This document shows positions 1 to 6,357 of a stretch of 6,947 bases of DNA, piece by piece. Origin of the DNA: Prolixibacteraceae bacterium (GTDB lineage: Bacteria; Bacteroidota; Bacteroidia; Bacteroidales; Prolixibacteraceae); NCBI GenBank assembly GCA_014380255.1, contig JACMKG010000304.1, forward strand, positions 1-6,947, read 5' to 3'. The notes beneath the pieces were generated by a model. The model ran no database searches, had not been told where the DNA came from, and saw nothing but the letters and a program-made list of their open reading frames with translations. The number at the start of each line of letters is the position of its first letter. Position 1 is the stretch's first letter. Both the position numbers and the translations under genes were made by a program.

Positions 1-826
1 CCAGTTCGATAGGTTCCCCGTAAATATCGCTTTCAAAATCGAACAGGTGCACTTCGATGCTCCGGTTGTCGGCATTGTGGTTGATCGTGGGACGGCTTCC
101 GATATTCAGCATTCCATTGTATTGCTGATTCCTCACTTTTACTTTCACCGCGTAAACGCCGTATCCGGGGATGATCTTGTCGGGATCGGTAGCTTCCACG
201 TTGGCCGTCGGGAACTGAATCTTTCGGCCCAGCTTCTGGCCTTCGACCACCGTGCCGTGAAGCGAAAAGGGATAACCCAGAAAAGCGTTGGCTGTTTGAA
301 AATCTCCTTTTTGAATGGCTTCGCGTATCTTAGTGGAGCTGACATGGGCTTCGTTCATCAGCAAAACATCCAGTTTCTCAATCTGGAAATCAAAGCGTGA
401 AGCACATTTTTTAAGGAATTCAAAATCTCCCTGACGATTTTTACCGAATTTATGATCGTAGCCTACTACCAGGAATTTGGTGTGAATAAGATTGACCAGC
501 ACTTTTTCCACAAATTCTTCATACGTCAGCTGAGAAAATTCCCTGGTAAAAGGATAGATGATCAGGTGATCAATTCCCGATTGTTCGAGCAAGGCTATTT
601 TTTCTTCCAGAGTCGTTAACAGCCGTAAGTTCGTTTCCCCGGGTGCCACCACCTTGCGCGGGTGAGGATCGAAGGTAAAAATGACAGATTCTCCATTCAG
701 CGCTTTGGCCCGCTCGCACAGAGCGGTGATTATCTTACGGTGCCCCAGGTGCACGCCATCAAAGGTACCGATGGTAAGCACAGGGTTGTGAGCTTTAAAA
801 TCATGGAGGTCTCTGTGTATTTTCAC
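1..826 (-). CDS. ribF: Bifunctional riboflavin kinase / FAD synthetase, C-terminus cut by window edge
   Basis: The product phosphorylates riboflavin to FMN and adenylylates FMN to FAD in the cytoplasm. I translated it from the minus strand: 275 codons are visible and the family is usually about 310 residues, so only some 35 C-terminal residues are missing. The N-terminal FAD-synthetase domain carries TFDGVHLGH (residues 21-29), VGYDHKFGKNRQGD (121-134) and SSTKIRE (163-169). The riboflavin kinase domain carries LGRKIQFPTAN (199-209, with the PTAN motif), YGVYAV (222-227), NIGSRPT (241-247) and VHLFDFESDIYGE (259-271). All are canonical, so both activities should be intact. The start is GTG at 824-826: an in-frame TGA lies nine codons upstream, no ATG intervenes, and the N-terminus then has the usual distance to TIGTFDG. 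No Shine-Dalgarno is seen, as is normal in Bacteroidota. The gene is transcribed away from the lipoprotein gene to its right. Confidence 0.96.
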   Translation of the reverse strand, partial: MKIHRDLHDFKAHNPVLTIGTFDGVHLGHRKIITALCERAKALNGESVIFTFDPHPRKVVAPGETNLRLLTTLEEKIALLEQSGIDHLIIYPFTREFSQLTYEEFVEKVLVNLIHTKFLVVGYDHKFGKNRQGDFEFLKKCASRFDFQIEKLDVLLMNEAHVSSTKIREAIQKGDFQTANAFLGYPFSLHGTVVEGQKLGRKIQFPTANVEATDPDKIIPGYGVYAVKVKVRNQQYNGMLNIGSRPTINHNADNRSIEVHLFDFESDIYGEPIEL

Positions 827-851
827 AAGTCGAAATATTTGAATTCGGGTT

Positions 852-859
852 CAAAAATA
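852..859 (-). promoter_or_regulatory. Candidate Bacteroidota -7 box for ribF
   Basis: Read on the minus strand this is TATTTTTG, an exact match to the Bacteroidota -7 consensus TAnnTTTG. It lies about 25 nt upstream of the GTG start and would give a leader of roughly 20 nt. No TTG stands at the expected 19-21 nt upstream; the nearest are at spacers of 14 and 31 nt. The assignment therefore rests on one box and its position. Confidence 0.35.
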
Positions 860-960
860 GTCATTTCAATGGGCAATTATCACATACAGTCAATAACCTG
901 AGTTCGGCATGTAAAATAAACACACACCCAGTTGCTCGGATATAGAACACTTACGGAAAG

Positions 961-988
961 CAAGACAAGAGACAAAAGACGCAAGACA
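961..988. repeat. Degenerate 7-bp tandem repeat (AAGACA type), 4 units
   Basis: GAC recurs at 964, 971, 978 and 985, an exact 7-bp period. The units read CAAGACA, AGAGACA, AAAGACG and CAAGACA; the first and last are identical. The tract is purine-rich on the plus strand. Confidence 0.6.
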
Positions 989-1079
989 TGAAGGAAGTGA
1001 TGATGAGAATATCAATCCTTTCCGCCAAAGCGGATAAACAATCCATTGGTTGCCAGTGATCAGCCACAGCATGCTGAAA

Positions 1080-1107
1080 CCCATGCGTCCAGCCCCATGC
1101 CCTATGC
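1080..1107. repeat. Degenerate 7-bp tandem repeat (CCCATGC type), 4 units
   Basis: The units in register are CCCATGC (1080-1086), a divergent GTCCAGC (1087-1093), CCCATGC (1094-1100) and CCTATGC (1101-1107). From memory, and not checked, GCATGGG/GCATAGG-type strings recur between genes in some Bacteroidota genomes and generate spurious ORFs. Confidence 0.5.
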
Positions 1108-1112
1108 TTTTT

Positions 1113-1144
1113 CCCATTCCTTCAATCCCTCAGTCCTTCAGTTA
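1113..1144. repeat. Degenerate 8-bp tandem repeat (TTCAGTCC type), 4 units
   Basis: The units CCCATTCC, TTCAATCC, CTCAGTCC and TTCAGTTA follow one another without gaps at an 8-bp period. The middle two differ at two positions and the outer two are more diverged. The tract begins only 5 bp after the CCCATGC-type repeat. Confidence 0.45.
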
Positions 1145-1305
1145 TTATTCTGTCCCGAATTCCCGGAACTTCTTTGTCAATTTCCTTTCACCGAACTCAC
1201 ATTAAATAACTCTGAAAATGTTAGTATGTTCAAAGATTTGCAAAGTGAGTCTTTATGAAGCTGAAATTATTATTTTTATGCCGTTATTTACTAAAACTAC
1301 TAACA

Positions 1306-2454
1306 GTGAAAAAAATATTTCCGGTTTTACTTTTTATAGTGGCTTTAATCGTTGGATGCAATAAGCACGAGGGGTATGTAATTAGTGGTAAGATTACCAA
1401 TGCGGAAGATAAATATATTTATCTGGATGAGCTTCGTGTGGCCTCGAGCGTTCCCATTGATTCGGTAAAAATAAAAAAAGATGGAACTTTTGAATTTAAA
1501 GGAAAGATCAGCTACCCGAATTTTTTTCTGTTGCGTCTTAATGAGAAGAATTTTATAACCCTGTTGGTGGATACGACCGAAAATATCAACGTTTATGGCG
1601 ATGCTGCCAATTTCTCGCGTGAATATGTCGTGGACGGATCGCAAGGATCCCTGCTTGTTCAGCAGCTCAACGAACAGCTTACCAAAACCAAGCAGAAGCT
1701 GGATTCCATACGCTCACGAATGGTGATATTCCGGAATCAGGGTAATTACGAGGTGCAAAAAATAAGATGGCAACAGGAAATGGCTGATATTAAAAACAGC
1801 CAAATAGAATATTCCACTTCCTTTGTTCAAAAACATCCCTTTTCAATGGCCTCCGTGCTTGCCCTTTATCAGAAATTCGATAATTCGAATTACGTGGTTC
1901 AGGATTTGTATTCCCTGAAAGTGGCCGCCTCGGCCCTGAATCAGGTTTTCCCCAAATCAGAGCATGTAAAAGCCCTTTATGATAATACGGTAAAGTTAAT
2001 GGATCAGGAGAAAAACATTAAACTAAGGGAGTTTATCATGCAGAATGGTACCAATTCACCCGATATTGTTTTGCCTAATTCCAATGGCCGGGATATCGCT
2101 CTTTCATCGCTCAGGGGAAAAATCGTGCTTCTTCAGTTCTGGTCAGCGGAGGACCGTGTCTCACGCATTCAGAACGAGGCGTTAGTGGAACTTTACAGCA
2201 AGTATCAATCCAAAGGCTTTGAAATATACCAGGTGAGTATCGATACCAACCGTAGCCTATGGCTGGACGTCCTTGGGAAAGACAAGATGACATGGACCAA
2301 CGTGGGCGATATGAAAGGCAGCGTAACAGCTCTGAATAACTTCAATGTACAAAGAATCCCTTCCAACTATATACTAGACCGGGAAGGAGTGATCGTGGCC
2401 CGCGATTTGCAAGGCCCTGACCTTAACCGGGCTGTGGCAAAGCTGACTAAATAA
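1306..2454 (+). CDS. Lipoprotein with DUF4369-like N-terminus and cysteine-free thioredoxin-like C-terminus
   Basis: This is a predicted envelope lipoprotein of the DUF4369/TlpA-like architecture common in Bacteroidota. With the GTG start at 1306, the N-terminus is a compact lipoprotein signal with two lysines, a hydrophobic stretch and lipobox IVGC (Cys18). The same frame extends up to an ATG at 1255 (399 rather than 382 residues), but that adds 17 residues ahead of a signal that is already complete. Residues about 24-110 resemble DUF4369 (YVISGKITN, then short beta-strand-like repeats). A helical, coiled-coil-prone middle follows (about 117-165). A thioredoxin-like domain spans about 250-382, with GKIVLLQFW (271-279) and the cis-proline context RIPSNYILDREG (Pro352). 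Where the family has CxxC, this protein reads DRVS (Asp283, Ser286), and Cys18 is the only cysteine in the protein. A thiol-disulfide role is therefore unlikely; a binding or structural role is inference. No terminator follows the stop. Confidence 0.85.
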   Translation: MKKIFPVLLFIVALIVGCNKHEGYVISGKITNAEDKYIYLDELRVASSVPIDSVKIKKDGTFEFKGKISYPNFFLLRLNEKNFITLLVDTTENINVYGDAANFSREYVVDGSQGSLLVQQLNEQLTKTKQKLDSIRSRMVIFRNQGNYEVQKIRWQQEMADIKNSQIEYSTSFVQKHPFSMASVLALYQKFDNSNYVVQDLYSLKVAASALNQVFPKSEHVKALYDNTVKLMDQEKNIKLREFIMQNGTNSPDIVLPNSNGRDIALSSLRGKIVLLQFWSAEDRVSRIQNEALVELYSKYQSKGFEIYQVSIDTNRSLWLDVLGKDKMTWTNVGDMKGSVTALNNFNVQRIPSNYILDREGVIVARDLQGPDLNRAVAKLTK

Positions 2455-2503
2455 GAGTTTATTAAATGAATGATATGAAAGGCGTAGTCAAAAAGCCACA
2501 GGA

Positions 2504-2533
2504 TTGACTCTGTCGATTTCACTATTATATTTG
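2504..2533 (+). promoter_or_regulatory. Bacteroidota-type promoter of the lpxH-ketosynthase unit
   Basis: TTG at 2504-2506 is followed by a 19-nt spacer and TATATTTG at 2526-2533. This matches the Bacteroidota primary-sigma form TTG-N19-21-TAnnTTTG at every defined position. Transcription would begin near 2538-2541, about 25 nt before the lpxH start. That supports the TTG start at 2565 and shows lpxH need not rely on read-through from the lipoprotein gene. Confidence 0.7.
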
Positions 2534-2564
2534 TGCACGATTTGGTGAACCAATACAAAACATT

Positions 2565-3338
2565 TTGAAAGACCAAGGCAAGAAGGCATATTTTATATCT
2601 GATATTCACTTGGGAGCACCTGCTCTGAAGAACAACAGGGAGCGTGAGAAGGCTTTTGTGAGTTGGTTAAACGAAATTAAAGAAGATGCCTCGCACCTGT
2701 TTCTGATGGGCGATATCTTTGACTTTTGGTTTGAATATAAAACCGTTGTACCCAGAGGATTTACCCGAACCCTGGGCAAGATCGCTGAACTGGCAGACTC
2801 GGGCATTGAAGTGCATTTCTTTACCGGCAATCACGACGTGTGGGTTTTTGATTATCTGCCACAGGAACTGGGAATGACCCTGCACCGCAACGAGCACCGG
2901 ACGACGATTGGTGGAAAGAAGTTTTTCCTCGCTCACGGTGATGGCCTGGATCAATCGGATAAAGGGTATTTGCTGCTTCGAAAGCTGTTTACCAACAAAA
3001 CCCTTCAATGGCTGTTTGCTCGCATTCATCCTAATTTGTCTCTTTCCCTTGGTTTTCGCTGGTCAAAACACTCCAGAATATCAAAAGGTATTTCAGGAGA
3101 AGATTTTAAAGGTACAAACAACGAAGGAATGTTTATTTTTGCAGAGTCGGTTCTTCAAAAAGAACATTTCGATTATTTTATTTTTGGCCACCGGCATGTA
3201 ATGGTTGATAGCCCTATTGGTACTAATAGTAGATATGTCAATCTGGGCGACTGGATCAATTATTTCTCGTATGGAGTATTTGATGGGAAAGAGTTTGAAT
3301 TAAAACAATATAATTATCAAGGCCCAAACGGCCACTGA
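2565..3338 (+). CDS. lpxH: UDP-2,3-diacylglucosamine diphosphatase (LpxH type)
   Basis: This is a calcineurin-like metallophosphoesterase of 257 residues. It is predicted to cleave UDP-2,3-diacylglucosamine to lipid X and UMP at the cytoplasmic face of the inner membrane, in lipid A synthesis. The metal-binding motifs are complete and ordered: SDIHLGAP (Asp13, His15), MGDIFDFWFEYK (Asp50), GNHD (Asn89, His90), AHGDG (His124) and FGHRH (His209, His211). The strings REREKAFVSWL, FDFWFEYKTVVP and FDYFIFGHRH are, from memory, typical of the Bacteroidota LpxH clade. The start is TTG: no ATG or GTG occurs in frame between the promoter and the SDIHLG motif, and MKDQGKKAYFISDIHLG has the right spacing. 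A ketoacyl synthase gene begins 10 nt after the stop, so the two are probably co-transcribed. Another metallophosphoesterase activity cannot be excluded from motifs alone, but the lipid-enzyme assignment is strong. Confidence 0.9.
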   Translation: MKDQGKKAYFISDIHLGAPALKNNREREKAFVSWLNEIKEDASHLFLMGDIFDFWFEYKTVVPRGFTRTLGKIAELADSGIEVHFFTGNHDVWVFDYLPQELGMTLHRNEHRTTIGGKKFFLAHGDGLDQSDKGYLLLRKLFTNKTLQWLFARIHPNLSLSLGFRWSKHSRISKGISGEDFKGTNNEGMFIFAESVLQKEHFDYFIFGHRHVMVDSPIGTNSRYVNLGDWINYFSYGVFDGKEFELKQYNYQGPNGH

Positions 3339-3348
3339 AAACTGGATT

Positions 3349-4431
3349 ATGACAAAACGGATATATACTAAGATTGTTGGAACTGGAAGTTATATTCCTT
3401 CCCGGATCATCAGTAACGATCACTTCAAGGATTACACTTTTTACGATCCATGCACCAAACAACCTTTGGAGAAAAGCAATGAGGAGATCATTCAAAAGTT
3501 CAAGGAAATTACCAATATCAGTGAACGCAGGTGGATTGATGATGAGCTGATGAACTCAGACATGGCTGCCATGGCCATTCAGGATGCCTGCCAATCGGCC
3601 AATATTGATCCCGAAACCTTGGATTTCATCATCGTAGGTCACAATTTTGGAGATGTCAAACAGGGGTTCAACCATGTTGATTTGTTGCCCAGCCTGGCCA
3701 ATAAGGTGAAGGCTAAGCTGAACATTAAAAATCCTTACTGTATTTGTCATGATATCATTTCAGGCTGCCCGGGATGGACTCAGGGAATGATTACGGCCGA
3801 TGCTTACATTCGAAGCGGAATCCATACCAGAGGAGTGGTTGTAGGGGCTGATGTGCTATCCAGAATATCCGATCCTCATGACCGGGATATGATGATTTAT
3901 GCCGACGGTTCAGGTGCAACCATCGTGGAAGGGGTTGAAAGTGAAGAGCCCACCGGGATACTTTCTCATTCGAGCCGGTCGGATTCGGCGGGTTATTGGA
4001 ACCTGTTAACCAACGGGGGCTCTTTCAATGAGGAGATGAAAGATAAATTTCAATATATAAAAATGTCGGGTCATAAACTCTATGTCTATGCCATTACCAC
4101 CGTTCCGGGGGTTGTTAAGGAAAGCATTGAAAAAGCAGGGCTGGATCTGAAAGACATTAAAAAAGCGTTGTTGCACCAGGCCAATGAAAAAATGGATGAA
4201 GTGATCCTGAAAAACGTCTTCAAACTGTATAACGAAAAGACGATTCCCGAGGGAATTATGCCCATGACCATCGAAAAGCTGGGTAACTCATCTACGGCAA
4301 CCATTCCTACACTGCTTGACTTGATCATGAAAGGAAAAATGGAAGGCCAGTCCATCAACCCAGGTGACCATATTGTTTTATGCTCGGTAGGAGCCGGTAT
4401 GAACATCAATTCCATTGTTTACAAAGCATAG
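3349..4431 (+). CDS. 3-oxoacyl-ACP synthase III family protein (FabH-like)
   Basis: This is a thiolase-fold ketoacyl synthase III of 360 residues. The family condenses an acyl-CoA starter with malonyl-ACP, giving the first 3-ketoacyl-ACP of fatty acid or related lipid synthesis in the cytoplasm. The catalytic triad is complete: Cys140 in SGCPGWTQG, His276 in LLHQANEKMD and Asn313 in LGNSSTATIP. The N-terminus KIVGTGSYIPSRIISN and the C-terminus GAGMNINSIVYK fit the family. It is about 40 residues longer than E. coli FabH (317), partly from a segment between residues 22 and 60. That and its divergent sequence suggest a paralogue rather than the housekeeping enzyme, so I give no symbol. Its position 10 nt behind lpxH suggests an envelope-lipid role, and an intrinsic terminator follows shortly after the stop. 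The starter substrate cannot be read from the sequence; branched-chain acyl-CoA is possible. Confidence 0.88.
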   Translation: MTKRIYTKIVGTGSYIPSRIISNDHFKDYTFYDPCTKQPLEKSNEEIIQKFKEITNISERRWIDDELMNSDMAAMAIQDACQSANIDPETLDFIIVGHNFGDVKQGFNHVDLLPSLANKVKAKLNIKNPYCICHDIISGCPGWTQGMITADAYIRSGIHTRGVVVGADVLSRISDPHDRDMMIYADGSGATIVEGVESEEPTGILSHSSRSDSAGYWNLLTNGGSFNEEMKDKFQYIKMSGHKLYVYAITTVPGVVKESIEKAGLDLKDIKKALLHQANEKMDEVILKNVFKLYNEKTIPEGIMPMTIEKLGNSSTATIPTLLDLIMKGKMEGQSINPGDHIVLCSVGAGMNINSIVYKA

Positions 4432-4456
4432 CATAATTTACTGTCAAGAGATATAG

Positions 4457-4493
4457 GACGAGGGCCGGGAATTTTCCCGGCCCTCGTTGTTTT
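4457..4493 (+). terminator. Strong intrinsic terminator after the ketosynthase gene
   Basis: The arms CGAGGGCCGGGAA (4459-4471) and TTCCCGGCCCTCG (4474-4486) are perfect complements, extended by an A-T and a G-T pair. The A/T-rich centre forms the loop. A T-rich run, TTGTTTT, follows on the plus strand. The hairpin begins about 25 nt after the ketosynthase stop and should end the lpxH unit. Confidence 0.92.
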
Positions 4494-4517
4494 AATAGGT
4501 ATCCTCCCTAAAGAGAT

Positions 4518-4664
4518 ATGAATGAAAAATCAGGTGAAACTTACCTTGATTTGGAATGGTTTGAGCACAGGTGGAACTTTCAGGAAATGATTATATACCC
4601 TCTAAAACAATTATTCGAAATAGCAAGCCCGGGAGTTGAATATTACTTTCAGGCTGTGGTATGA
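4518..4664 (+). CDS. Possible small ORF, 48 residues, unrecognised
   Basis: An ATG-started frame begins about 25 nt after the terminator and encodes 48 residues beginning MNEKSGETYLDLEWFEHRW. The peptide is rich in aromatic and acidic residues, has no cysteine and no clear membrane segment, and could form an amphipathic helix around FQEMIIYPLKQLFEIA. I recognise no family. No promoter box or ribosome binding site is clear. Its stop lies inside the left arm of the GGTATGAA inverted repeat. The composition is more protein-like than chance AT-rich sequence, so it may be a small gene or the remnant of one, but a chance frame is about as likely. Confidence 0.25.
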   Translation: MNEKSGETYLDLEWFEHRWNFQEMIIYPLKQLFEIASPGVEYYFQAVV

Positions 4665-4707
4665 AGTATAAAGTTTTTGCACCAATTTTTCGTATGATTT
4701 TCATACC
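4658..4707. repeat. GTATGA motif cluster with 8-bp inverted repeat
   Basis: GGTATGAA (4658-4665) and TTCATACC (4700-4707) are perfect complements separated by 34 nt. A second GTATGA at 4692-4697 forms a tighter 6-bp hairpin with TCATAC at 4701-4706 (3-nt loop). The two direct copies start 33 bp apart, about three helical turns. It could be an operator region for the downstream ABC genes or a small RNA hairpin; neither can be shown here. Confidence 0.35.
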
Positions 4708-4839
4708 TGCTCATCCACCGTCTTTTTAGAAGGATAATGAATTCCCGTTTTTTTACCTGGATGAGGATTCATTGTCAATGGACTTTTTTTAATTTATTTT
4801 ATTGTTGTCTTTTTCAAGGTTTAGGTGTAATAAATCAAG

Positions 4840-4847
4840 TACTTTTG
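4840..4847 (+). promoter_or_regulatory. Candidate -7 box for the ABC transporter pair
   Basis: TACTTTTG matches TAnnTTTG exactly and sits 33 nt before the ATG at 4880, which would give a leader of about 25 nt. No TTG stands 19-21 nt upstream, so the -33 element is poor. The position supports ATG 4880 as the start, because the in-frame TTG at 4802 would lie upstream of the transcript. Confidence 0.4.
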
Positions 4848-4879
4848 CTACTAATAACCATAAAACTAAAAGCGTTCAT

Positions 4880-6355
4880 ATGAACCAGAACCTTTTCTTA
4901 TTTGCCTGGCGCGAAACCATCCGTTCGGCCTACTGGGGTAAAAACCTTGCCACCACGATCGGTCTTGGCTTCCTGGCCGTATATTTCTCCCTGAATTTCT
5001 TGTTTTTAGGATTCTTAATTCCTGAAATACTGACCAAAGAGTTTCCAACTGCCGACCCGGTTAGTAAATTCAATAGTTTTATCCTGGGCTATTTTGGCAT
5101 TGAACTCATATTTAGGCAACTGATGCAGAAGCTTCCCACCGTTAGCTTTAAGCCCTTGTTGTTGCTGAATATCCGCCGCAGGCAAATTGGGAACTACGTA
5201 ATACTGCGATCCTTGTTTAGTTTCTTTAATCTTCTGCCCTTCTTTCTTTTAGTTCCGGTGACTTTTTCCATGGTAGGAGCCTCTCATTCGGTGTTGTCAA
5301 CAATCGGCTGGCTGGTGGCTTTGCTGATATTGGTTTTCAGCAATCATTTTCTTTCCATGTATCTTAAATGGCGTTTCAATGAAGCTGAGTATGGATTCTT
5401 TATCCTGCTGGCTGTACTGGCCGCTCTTTTTGCCCTCGATTACTTTGCAATTGTTGATCTAACAGGGGCCGTGGGCCAATTACTCGATCTGGTATTGGTT
5501 TATCCGGCTCTTAGCCTTTTGTTTGTGATACTTCCCGTTTTACTTTATCAGCTCAATGCCCGGTTTTTAGCCGGCAGGATGTTTGTTGGAATGCTTGACG
5601 GGAAACAAAAAACGGGAAAAATAAATGACTTTTCTTGGCTCAACAGCCTGGGCGAAACAGGAAGGTTCATCGCCCTTGAATTGAAACTGATATGGCGGAA
5701 CAAACGCCCCCGCTCGGTTGTGATCATGACTGTTTTGATGTTTGCCTACGGATTGCTCGTTTACCAGGGTGAAAAGGGTCAGGAGCCGCCGGAATTCATT
5801 TTCATTCTTGGAGGCATCATTCTGGTTGGCATGTTTTCCATCTCCTACGGTCAGTTTTTCCCGGCCTGGCACAGCAACTATTTCTCGATGCTCATGTGTC
5901 AGCGTCTGAAGATGAAACAGTTTCTCCGCTCGTTTTACATGCTGGTAACAGTCGTGTCAGTGACCTGCTATTTTATCACCTTGCCCTATGCCCTGATGCA
6001 TACAAAGATCGTTTACACGCACCTGTCGATGTTGTTATACAATCTTGGAGTGAACATTCCACTGATCTTTTTCTTTGGCCTGTACAGCAAAAAACGCCTG
6101 GATTTGAACCAATCGTCGGTGATGAATTACCAGGGAATGGGCGCTTCGCAGTGGATCGCCGGATTGCCTTTGCTTGTATTGCCTATGATTTTGTTTTTTC
6201 TGTTTAAACTGGCTTTAGGCGCTACAGGCGCATGGGCTGCTCTGGGAACTTTGGGTCTTATTGGCATTGTCCTGCACCCGGTTATCATTGATTATTTTTC
6301 CAAACGATATCTTCAAAAAAAATACGAGCTTATTAACAACTATAAAAATTCCTGA
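4880..6355 (+). CDS. ABC-2-type transporter membrane protein, DUF5687-like
   Basis: This is a polytopic inner-membrane protein of 491 residues. It resembles the Bacteroidota family I remember as DUF5687, which is usually paired with an ABC ATPase, as here. I count about 12 hydrophobic segments, approximately at 24-50, 65-85, 108-131, 139-160, 170-192, 203-224, 278-296, 306-326, 351-372, 382-401, 427-447 and 451-472. They form two bundles of six, separated by a soluble stretch (about 225-277). Both bundles open with a similar amphipathic lead-in: FAWRETIRSAYWGKN at 8-22 and LELKLIWRNKRPR at 266-278. This suggests one chain carrying two permease halves. ATG 4880 is preferred to an in-frame TTG at 4802, because the extra 26 residues are polar, Ser/Asn/Lys-rich and overlap the probable promoter. 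The ATPase gene follows after 2 nt, implying translational coupling. The substrate is unknown. Confidence 0.82.
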   Translation: MNQNLFLFAWRETIRSAYWGKNLATTIGLGFLAVYFSLNFLFLGFLIPEILTKEFPTADPVSKFNSFILGYFGIELIFRQLMQKLPTVSFKPLLLLNIRRRQIGNYVILRSLFSFFNLLPFFLLVPVTFSMVGASHSVLSTIGWLVALLILVFSNHFLSMYLKWRFNEAEYGFFILLAVLAALFALDYFAIVDLTGAVGQLLDLVLVYPALSLLFVILPVLLYQLNARFLAGRMFVGMLDGKQKTGKINDFSWLNSLGETGRFIALELKLIWRNKRPRSVVIMTVLMFAYGLLVYQGEKGQEPPEFIFILGGIILVGMFSISYGQFFPAWHSNYFSMLMCQRLKMKQFLRSFYMLVTVVSVTCYFITLPYALMHTKIVYTHLSMLLYNLGVNIPLIFFFGLYSKKRLDLNQSSVMNYQGMGASQWIAGLPLLVLPMILFFLFKLALGATGAWAALGTLGLIGIVLHPVIIDYFSKRYLQKKYELINNYKNS

Positions 6356-6357
6356 TC

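Larger units (their letters stand above)
827..1305. other. Repeat-bearing intergenic region between divergent genes
   Basis: This gap of about 480 bp separates ribF from the lipoprotein gene. Apart from a candidate ribF -7 box, it holds three short degenerate tandem-repeat tracts (961-988, 1080-1107, 1113-1144), a small TCCGC/GCGGA hairpin (1021-1034) and an AT-rich leader before the lipoprotein gene. Short frames open across the repeats on both strands, but their products are low in complexity and resemble no protein I know. I found no convincing promoter for the rightward gene. The best -7 candidate is AAGATTTG at 1233-1240, with one mismatch and no properly spaced TTG. Confidence 0.6.
4432..4879. 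other. Intergenic region between the lpxH unit and the ABC pair
   Basis: This gap of about 450 bp contains the terminator, a possible 48-residue ORF (4518-4664), a cluster of GTATGA-type motifs (4658-4707), T-rich stretches (about 4748-4800) and a -7-like box (4840-4847) just before the membrane-protein gene. Apart from these it looks AT-rich and non-coding. I see no tRNA or recognisable riboswitch. Confidence 0.6.

Noticed and set aside
47..400. 117-residue frame antisense to ribF
   Set aside because: ribF is certain in this stretch from its conserved motifs on the minus strand.
1021..1034. TCCGC/GCGGA hairpin in the repeat-bearing gap
   Set aside because: It has only five base pairs, lacks a T-run suited to a terminator, and no gene ends nearby.
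1067..1076. Perfect palindrome CAGCATGCTG
   Set aside because: A 10-bp palindrome is expected several times by chance in a window of this length.
890..1117. Open frame on the minus strand across the ribF-lipoprotein gap
   Set aside because: It runs through the 7-bp repeats, its composition follows the repeat units, and it shows no recognisable motif.
1046..1258. Open frame on the plus strand ending at the lipoprotein gene
   Set aside because: The first half is translated repeat sequence, no promoter or domain is visible, and it looks like a chance frame.
2667..3029. 120-residue frame antisense to lpxH
   Set aside because: It is a shadow of a well-supported gene on the other strand and shows no family features.
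4770..4780. CATTGTCAATG inverted repeat before a T-run, as a possible second terminator
   Set aside because: The loop would be a single base unless the stem shrinks to about three pairs, too weak for a terminator; it is a poor operator candidate without other copies.
4802..4879. N-terminal extension of the membrane protein from TTG 4802
   Set aside because: The extra residues are polar and low in complexity, and a probable -7 box lies within the stretch.
5896..6207. 103-residue frame inside the membrane-protein gene
   Set aside because: It is an alternative frame of the second membrane bundle, with no independent support.
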